A program made the position numbers and the translations under genes. Under the pieces are notes generated by a model. That model saw only the letters and a program-made list of their open reading frames with translations. It was not told the DNA's origin and did not search any database. This document shows, one piece after another, positions 59,211 to 64,000 of a stretch of DNA of 64,000 nt (position 1 is the stretch's first letter; each line of letters begins with the position of its first letter). This DNA comes from Lutimaribacter_A marinistellae. GTDB taxonomy: Bacteria > Pseudomonadota > Alphaproteobacteria > Rhodobacterales > Rhodobacteraceae. The stretch spans positions 310,001-374,000 of the forward strand of contig NZ_JBHRXI010000004.1 of assembly GCF_042648365.1 (NCBI RefSeq), written 5' to 3'.

Positions 59211-59297
59211 CGGCTGCCGGGCCTCGGTCCGTGGGATTGTTCGCGAGCGCGCAGAATGCTACCCGCTGTCGACCACATCATGCAACGGCTGGAGGCC

Positions 59298-60395
59298 ATG
59301 GCGCAAACCCTAACCATACTCGGAATTGAAAGCAGTTGCGACGACACCGCCGCAGCCGTTTTGCGCCAGTCCGGGACGAACCGGCCCGAGATCCTGTCCT
59401 CGATAGTGGCAGGCCAGGCGGATCTGCACGCCAGTTTCGGCGGTGTAGTGCCTGAAATCGCTGCACGCGCCCATGCCGAGAAGCTCGATCTGTGCATTGC
59501 CGAGGCTCTTGAGAAGGCAAACGTGACCTTAAGCGAAATCGATGCCATCGCCGTCACCGCGGGGCCCGGTTTGATCGGCGGCGTTCTGTCAGGTGTCATG
59601 TGTGCCAAGGGGATTGCTGCGGCAACCGGGATTCCGTTGATCGGGGTGAATCACTTGGCCGGGCATGCGCTGACACCCGGATTGACCGACGAGGTCGCGT
59701 TTCCCTACCTGATGCTTCTCGTCTCCGGCGGACACTGCCAGTTCCTGTTGGTCAACGGGGCAGAGGATTTCTCTCGCCTCGGCGGAACCATCGACGACGC
59801 GCCGGGCGAAGCTTTCGACAAGACGGCACGCCTCTTGGGTCTTCCCCAACCCGGTGGCCCGTCCGTCGAAAACGAAGCCCGCAATGGCGTGGCCGACCGG
59901 TATACCTTTCCACGGCCGCTTCTGGACCGCGCCGACTGCAACCTCTCTTTTTCGGGCCTCAAGACTGCACTCATGCGATTGCGGGATCAGATCGTTGCCG
60001 AAAAAGGCGGTCTGACACGCCAGGATCGTGCAGATCTATGTGCCGGGTTCCAGCAGGCCGTTACCGATGTCCTTTCCGCAAAGAGTCATCGTGCCATGAA
60101 CATTTACATGGAGAGCGCTCCCGCAGACCCACTTATTGCCGTAGCGGGCGGGGTTGCCGCGAACGGAACAATTCGCGCGGAACTCGAACACGTCGCCCGG
60201 GAATTCGGCGCACGGTTTGTCGCCCCTCCGCTCTCTCTGTGCACGGATAACGCCGCGATGATCGCCTATGCCGGGCTTGAACGTTTTCGGGCAGGCAAAC
60301 AGGATGGCATGGACATGAGTGCCAGACCGCGTTGGCCTTTGGATCAACAAAGCCCTGCCCTGCTTGGCAGCGGCAAGAAGGGGGCCAAGGCATGA
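59298..60395 (+). CDS. tsaD: tRNA N6-threonylcarbamoyladenosine transferase
   Basis: A 365-residue universal enzyme that attaches threonylcarbamoyl to A37 of ANN-decoding tRNAs. LGIESSCDDTAAAV at the start, VVPEIAARAHAEKLD, the metal-binding HLAGHALTPGL, FPYLMLLVSGGHCQFLLV, and GGVAANGTIRAEL are intact. ATG 59298 (GGAGG just before it) was chosen; ATG 59280 is an in-frame alternative. It overlaps gpsA by four bases (ATGA). Confidence 0.95.
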   Translation: MAQTLTILGIESSCDDTAAAVLRQSGTNRPEILSSIVAGQADLHASFGGVVPEIAARAHAEKLDLCIAEALEKANVTLSEIDAIAVTAGPGLIGGVLSGVMCAKGIAAATGIPLIGVNHLAGHALTPGLTDEVAFPYLMLLVSGGHCQFLLVNGAEDFSRLGGTIDDAPGEAFDKTARLLGLPQPGGPSVENEARNGVADRYTFPRPLLDRADCNLSFSGLKTALMRLRDQIVAEKGGLTRQDRADLCAGFQQAVTDVLSAKSHRAMNIYMESAPADPLIAVAGGVAANGTIRAELEHVAREFGARFVAPPLSLCTDNAAMIAYAGLERFRAGKQDGMDMSARPRWPLDQQSPALLGSGKKGAKA

Positions 60396-61354
60396 GCATC
60401 ACGGTGATGGGCGCTGGCGCCTTTGGCACGGCGGTCGCTGTTTCTCTCGCTTCCAAGGGCCCTGTAACCGTGTGGGCGAGGTCGTCACAGCAGATTTCCA
60501 AGATCAAGGAAACTCGCCGGAACGAAGACCGGCTGCCCGGCGTCGTCCTGCCGGACGCGCTGACGGCCACGGCAGAGATGGATGACGCTGCGCGATCACG
60601 GATCATCCTCTTGGCCGTCCCGATGCAGACTCTGCGTCATGTCTTGCAAACCTACTCCGCCGCGCTTCACGACAAGATCCTTGTCGCCTGCTGCAAAGGT
60701 ATTGAGCTTGAAACCGGGCTAGGTCCTGTTGCGGTGATGCAGCAAACCGTTCCAGATGCGCAGCACGCACTTTTGACCGGGCCGAGCTTTGCGCATGACA
60801 TTGCACGCGGATTGCCAACCGCGCTCACGCTTGCCTGTTCCGATGCCGACTGTGGCGAGGAGTTGCAGCGCGAACTGACTACCGCCAATCTCAGGCTATA
60901 CCGCAGCACCGACACGGTAGGCGCGGAACTTGGCGGTGCATTAAAGAATGTCGTGGCCATTGCCTGCGGCACGGCCATGGGGGCCAAGATGGGTGAAAGC
61001 GCCCGCGCCGCCTTGATGACGCGCGGCTATGCCGAAATGCAACGTGTGGCCGTCGCGCGCGGGGCAGAGCCGGAAACCATGGCGGGGCTCAGTGGCTTCG
61101 GCGACTTGGCACTGACCTGTACTTCGGAACAATCACGCAACTACCGGCTCGGGCTCAGCCTTGGTCGCGGTGAAGAGTTCGACCCGGCCGTCACCGTCGA
61201 AGGAGTGGCCACCGCCCGTGCTGTGCAGGCCCTCGCAACGGAATTGCGGCTGGATATGCCCATTACCACATGCGTAACGGCGCTTGTCGATCGACGCTTG
61301 ACGCCGCAAGAGGCAATGACGCACCTTCTGGCCCGACCCCTCAAGGAGGAATGA
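60392..61354 (+). CDS. gpsA: glycerol-3-phosphate dehydrogenase [NAD(P)+]
   Basis: A 320-residue cytosolic enzyme making glycerol-3-phosphate for phospholipids. The N-terminal dinucleotide motif is VMGAGAFGTAVAVSL. ALLTGPSFAHDIARGLPTAL, AELGGALKNVVAIACG, and GLSGFGDLALTCTSEQSRN with the catalytic Lys are typical. ATG 60392 overlaps the tsaD stop. The tsaD-gpsA pairing is common in alphaproteobacteria. Confidence 0.95.
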   Translation: MSITVMGAGAFGTAVAVSLASKGPVTVWARSSQQISKIKETRRNEDRLPGVVLPDALTATAEMDDAARSRIILLAVPMQTLRHVLQTYSAALHDKILVACCKGIELETGLGPVAVMQQTVPDAQHALLTGPSFAHDIARGLPTALTLACSDADCGEELQRELTTANLRLYRSTDTVGAELGGALKNVVAIACGTAMGAKMGESARAALMTRGYAEMQRVAVARGAEPETMAGLSGFGDLALTCTSEQSRNYRLGLSLGRGEEFDPAVTVEGVATARAVQALATELRLDMPITTCVTALVDRRLTPQEAMTHLLARPLKEE

Positions 61355-61355
61355 C

Positions 61356-61625
61356 ATGTTGATCGCCCTCATCGCTCGCGACAAGCCGGATGCGCTGCAG
61401 ACCCGTCTGGCCAATCGCGATGCGCATCTCGCTTACATCCGGGAAACCGATAAGGTGGCGCAGGCCGGCCCCCTTCTCGACGGGGACGCGATGATCGGGT
61501 CCCTGATCATTCTCGATGTGGCGGATCTTGCCGAAGCCGAAACCTGGGCAGGAGACGATCCTTATGCCAAGGCAGGATTGTTCCAATCGGTCGAACTGAT
61601 CCCGTGGAAAAAGGTCATCGGCTGA
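61356..61625 (+). CDS. YciI-family protein
   Basis: An 89-residue protein with the YciI fold pattern: LIALIARDKPDALQTRLANR, AHLAYIRETDKVAQAGPLLD, and ADDP-like DDPYAKAGLF. The His-Asp motif (the AHL segment and an Asp) seen in YciI proteins suggests small-molecule binding or lyase activity. It starts 1 bp after gpsA and is co-transcribed with it. Function in this family is largely unknown. Confidence 0.85.
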   Translation: MLIALIARDKPDALQTRLANRDAHLAYIRETDKVAQAGPLLDGDAMIGSLIILDVADLAEAETWAGDDPYAKAGLFQSVELIPWKKVIG

Positions 61626-62047
61626 TGGCGTATTGGCTGTTCAAGTCGGAACCATCGGTCTGGGGATGGCCCGACCAAGTCGCCAAGGGAGATGCCGGTG
61701 AGGAATGGGACGGTGTCCGAAACTACCAGGCCCGCAACTTCATGCGTGACATGAAACTTGGCGATCGAGGGTTCTTTTATCATTCCCAGAAGGAAAAGGC
61801 CGTGGTCGGAATCGTCGAGGTGTGTGCCGAGGCCCATCAGGACAGCACGACCAAAGATGACCGCTGGGACTGTGTCGATATCAAAGCCGTGAGACCCCTC
61901 ACGACGCCTGTCACCCTAGACGACATCAAGGCGGATGAAGCTCTGTCCAACATGGTTCTAGTCAAGAACTCGAGGCTTTCAGTACAGCCCGTCACTGACG
62001 CTGAATGGATGAGGATCTGCGCCATGGGCGATACCGATCCGAATTGA
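61625..62047 (+). CDS. EVE-domain protein
   Basis: A 140-residue protein starting MAYWLFKSEPSVWGW, followed by GVRNYQARNFMRDMKLGDRG and FFYHSQKEKAVVGIVEVCAE, the complete EVE (thymocyte nuclear protein 1-like) domain. ATG 61625 overlaps the YciI-like stop (TGATG). EVE domains bind modified bases in nucleic acids; a role in RNA or DNA modification sensing is likely. The gpsA-YciI-EVE order is conserved in related bacteria as I recall it. Confidence 0.9.
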   Translation: MAYWLFKSEPSVWGWPDQVAKGDAGEEWDGVRNYQARNFMRDMKLGDRGFFYHSQKEKAVVGIVEVCAEAHQDSTTKDDRWDCVDIKAVRPLTTPVTLDDIKADEALSNMVLVKNSRLSVQPVTDAEWMRICAMGDTDPN

Positions 62048-62056
62048 ACATGTACG

Positions 62057-62094
62057 AAAAACGGGGAAGGCGCCGAACAGTCGATGCCTTCCCC
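62057..62094 (-). terminator. intrinsic terminator-like hairpin
   Basis: GGGGAAGGC at 62063-62071 pairs with GCCTTCCCC at 62086-62094. Read on the minus strand, the stem is followed by a T-rich run (62057-62061), so it should terminate transcripts of the DUF2853 gene. It also lies just after the EVE gene stop and could act on that side as a weaker hairpin. Confidence 0.65.
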
Positions 62095-62256
62095 CACCCC
62101 GCGTGCTCCCTACTCACCACACGCGTTATGCAAAAAGTCTCGACCGTCCTGGTCTCTGGATCCTTGATAACCGAAACGGATGCTCGCGGCAAAGGCAAAG
62201 CCGGTAAAATAGGTTTCAAATCCGCGACGCCCGCCCATGAACGGGCGCCTTGTGCA

Positions 62257-62598
62257 TTACCCGTATACGGATTCTTTTCCGAAATGCTTGGTCAGCAGGT
62301 AATACATCACCGCGCGATATTTGTTGCGCTCGGATTTGCCATAGGTCTCGACCGCTTTTTCGATCGCTTCCATGAGTTCGGGGCCATCCGGTAGGCCAAG
62401 CTTCTTGATAAGAAAGTTGTTTTTTACCGTTTCCAACTCTCCGGGCTGGCTTGCAGCCACGGTAGAAGAGTCATCATTGTAAATCGAGGGACCACATCCG
62501 ATCGTCACCTTCCGCAACAGGTCCATATCCGGCTCCATCCCGCATTTGCTACGGATGTCATCGGCATATCTTCCGATCAGTTCGTCGCGCTTGCTCAT
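62257..62598 (-). CDS. DUF2853-family protein
   Basis: A 113-residue protein. ATG 62598 (MSKRDELIGRYADDI) was preferred over an upstream ATG. It continues CGMEPDMDLLRKVTIGCGPS, then ETVKNNFLIKKLGL and ERNKYRAVMYYLLTKHFGKE. This is the full DUF2853 pattern, a small helical protein family of unknown function in alphaproteobacteria and others. It has its own short transcription unit convergent with the EVE gene. Confidence 0.88.
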   Translation of the reverse strand: MSKRDELIGRYADDIRSKCGMEPDMDLLRKVTIGCGPSIYNDDSSTVAASQPGELETVKNNFLIKKLGLPDGPELMEAIEKAVETYGKSERNKYRAVMYYLLTKHFGKESVYG

Positions 62599-62726
62599 GC
62601 TTCCGTCCTTCTGCAACCAAAGTGGTTTCTGTTGAGTATCCGTCGGTGAACGGCGTCAGCTTATCGCCACTTCACCATCCATCAACGAAAATCGTTCTTC
62701 TGGGCTGTATGGTATGTCTCCAAACG

Positions 62727-62754
62727 AAAAACGGACGCCCCGCGGGACGCCCGT
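62727..62754 (-). terminator. intrinsic terminator of the 62776 gene
   Basis: On the minus strand a 10-bp stem ACGGGCGTCC/GGGCGTCCGT (with G-T pairs) closes a CGCG loop and is followed by TTTTTCG. It lies 20 bp after the stop of the acidic secreted protein gene, so it is a convincing rho-independent terminator. Confidence 0.75.
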
Positions 62755-62775
62755 TTGCGCAAAACTGACCGTGAT

Positions 62776-63129
62776 TTAGTCGGTCGCTTCTTCCGGATCT
62801 GCCTTCGGACCCGTGGCAACACCAGCGTCGGTGCTGTTGTTCAGGTACTGCGTCTCACCATCCTTGGTGTCGGCGATGCTTGCCGCGGTGCGAGAGTCGG
62901 CGATGCCTTCGTCGGCGGGGGAAACGACAACACCGGCTTCGTCTTCGGAGGTTACGTTGTCCGAACCGTCGATGACGCCGCTGTCGCTGGCGGTGCGCGA
63001 AAACTCGGCGCGGCCTTCAGCGTCGACATCTGCGGTATTCTCGTCCTGCATCGCGAACGAAGCGGTCGAGGTAAGTGCAATTGCCGAAGCGGCGGTGATG
63101 GCGAAAATCTTCGAAGTCTTGAAGGTCAT
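62776..63129 (-). CDS. acidic secreted hypothetical protein
   Basis: A 117-residue protein from ATG 63129 (AAAGG upstream). The signal peptide reads MTFKTSKIFAITAASAIALT and ends SFAM; the mature part is very rich in Asp, Glu, Ser and Thr (DENTADVDAEGRAEF, ADPEEATD at the end) and probably disordered. Longer in-frame starts upstream look like non-coding sequence. It ends in a terminator, so it is a single-gene unit. Function unknown; acidic secreted proteins may bind cations. Confidence 0.65.
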   Translation of the reverse strand: MTFKTSKIFAITAASAIALTSTASFAMQDENTADVDAEGRAEFSRTASDSGVIDGSDNVTSEDEAGVVVSPADEGIADSRTAASIADTKDGETQYLNNSTDAGVATGPKADPEEATD

Positions 63130-63288
63130 GATGTCAAACCTTTCCGTTTTCGTTTCAAGTTCGTGATGCCAATACAACGTGATGGCACCCAAACCGTTCC
63201 GAATTCGGTACAGAAATAAATGTGATCGAATTGGCGCATTTTTCGCGGAACCCGCCAGCAACTGCGGCGTTTCCAGCGGTTCCACCTA

Positions 63289-64000
63289 TCACCGCGGATA
63301 AAGAAAGGTGAGAATCAAGCGCGCGCCCCAACCTTCGGGTCCGTTGGTGGTGCTGTCCGCCCAGTAGCGCGCACCAACTCCGATGCTGACGGGTTGCCCG
63401 CCAAGTTGAGTGAGCTTGGCAACGGTAAAGTTAATCGGCAGGGCCGTGTCCTCGTTCACCCAGTCATATGTCGTTTCGGAATTCAGAGTGAAGGTCCAGG
63501 CATCCGGCGTGGTGTAGGATACGAAAGGTTGAAAAAAGGTCGAACTGATATCGGTGTTTCCACCACCGACATCCCACAGATGGTTGGCCAGCGCACCGTA
63601 AGTCCACGACCCCGATTGCTTGAGGGCAACGGCTGTGACGCCCGCCGCAAACTGATCCGCACCCAGGTTGTTGCCACCTGTAGGCAAAAGGAACACGGGC
63701 CCTGCCCCCCAGATCAATCCGCCTGCGCCGGGTTCTTTGGGAGAAAAGAAAAAGCTCTGCACGATATCACCGACGCCATCTTCGCTCGACCCGGGGATGA
63801 CGTCAGATTGGCTGATGAGTGGCACGATCGTCCGGCTGATGAGATTCCAGTTATCATTCAATTCGATCGGAACGACAGGCTGGACGTTCAAAGTGAAACG
63901 ACTGCCCTGATCGTTTGCCCCGATGCCGCGATCATAGTTCAGTTGAAACAGGACCGAGATCAGCGAGGCGATCGGGTTCGACAATTGTTGCGCAAGATCT
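63289..64000 (-). CDS. outer-membrane beta-barrel protein, 5' end outside window
   Basis: The frame is open to the window edge on the minus strand, so the N-terminus is missing; the visible part starts with residues leading into NPIASLISVLFQLNYDRGIG. The NP-x-A-x-L-I-S-x-x-F-Q-x-N block, alternating strands with aromatic girdles, and the final ARLILTFLYPR fit the 'transporter' (phenol degradation MetA-like) beta-barrel family. It is probably exported and placed in the outer membrane. Substrate unknown. Confidence 0.7.
   Translation of the reverse strand, partial: DLAQQLSNPIASLISVLFQLNYDRGIGANDQGSRFTLNVQPVVPIELNDNWNLISRTIVPLISQSDVIPGSSEDGVGDIVQSFFFSPKEPGAGGLIWGAGPVFLLPTGGNNLGADQFAAGVTAVALKQSGSWTYGALANHLWDVGGGNTDISSTFFQPFVSYTTPDAWTFTLNSETTYDWVNEDTALPINFTVAKLTQLGGQPVSIGVGARYWADSTTNGPEGWGARLILTFLYPR

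Overview
The window looks like chromosome from a marine alphaproteobacterium of the Roseobacter/Rhodobacteraceae type. It has high G+C and tightly overlapping ATGA/GTGA operons. It carries a smoEFGK-smoS-mtlK polyol operon in the gene order known from Rhodobacter sphaeroides, a gap-zwf-edd-eda-pgi Entner-Doudoroff operon, bioMNY, and the alphaproteobacterial hemY / Mic60 / hemD // tsaD-gpsA neighbourhood. No rRNA, complete tRNA or CRISPR array was seen.

Layout. (1) 1-11,000: an AraC-type regulator cut by the window edge, then a dense array of small exported, lipo- and membrane proteins ending in an L,D-transpeptidase and an SH3b protein. Next to it are a large DUF5117-type metalloprotease and a secreted protein that resembles g-type lysozyme inhibitors. 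Three proteins here appear to share that inhibitor-like domain, two of them fused to SH3b, which suggests an undescribed envelope module. (2) 11,178-14,656: two DUF1254-type proteins (one with an in-frame TGA at codon 4), a divergent Crp/Fnr regulator with two inverted repeats in its leader, and a broken ABC1/UbiB kinase gene. (3) 14,925-32,024: polyol uptake and oxidation (smo/mtlK), its LacI regulator with two matching operators, the Entner-Doudoroff operon, fructokinase and a ROK regulator. Together these take sorbitol/mannitol to fructose, fructose-6-P, glucose-6-P, KDPG, and finally pyruvate and glyceraldehyde-3-P. No 6-phosphogluconolactonase gene is present. (4) 32,080-36,774: a 45-bp palindrome, a truncated IS5-family transposase joined to a truncated DUF1185 gene, an MFS transporter, a SnoaL-like protein, and a divergent pair of regulators with N-terminal LuxR-type HTHs (one with GAF, one with TolB-like plus TPR).

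(5) 36,800-42,960: a genomic island with an AlpA-like regulator, a deleted IS3 remnant, a 21-bp inverted repeat, an HTH protein, a PD-(D/E)XK nuclease-like protein, an unknown protein overlapping the integrase gene, and a tyrosine recombinase. (6) 42,970-50,993: a tightly coupled catabolic operon (Rieske oxygenase, SDRs, HEAT-like protein, BKACE enzyme, aldehyde dehydrogenase, carnitine-dehydrogenase-like enzyme, two small proteins) and a GlxA/CdhR-type regulator. It probably acts on carnitine or another quaternary ammonium compound. (7) 51,335-55,494: bioMNY converging on a thiolase and an acyl-CoA ligase, the same association as B. subtilis yhfU-yhfT-yhfS. (8) 55,530-64,000: housekeeping genes hemY, mic60, hemD, tsaD, gpsA, YciI, EVE and DUF2853, an acidic secreted protein and a partial outer-membrane protein.

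Family names come from recognising sequence motifs by eye. No database search was run.
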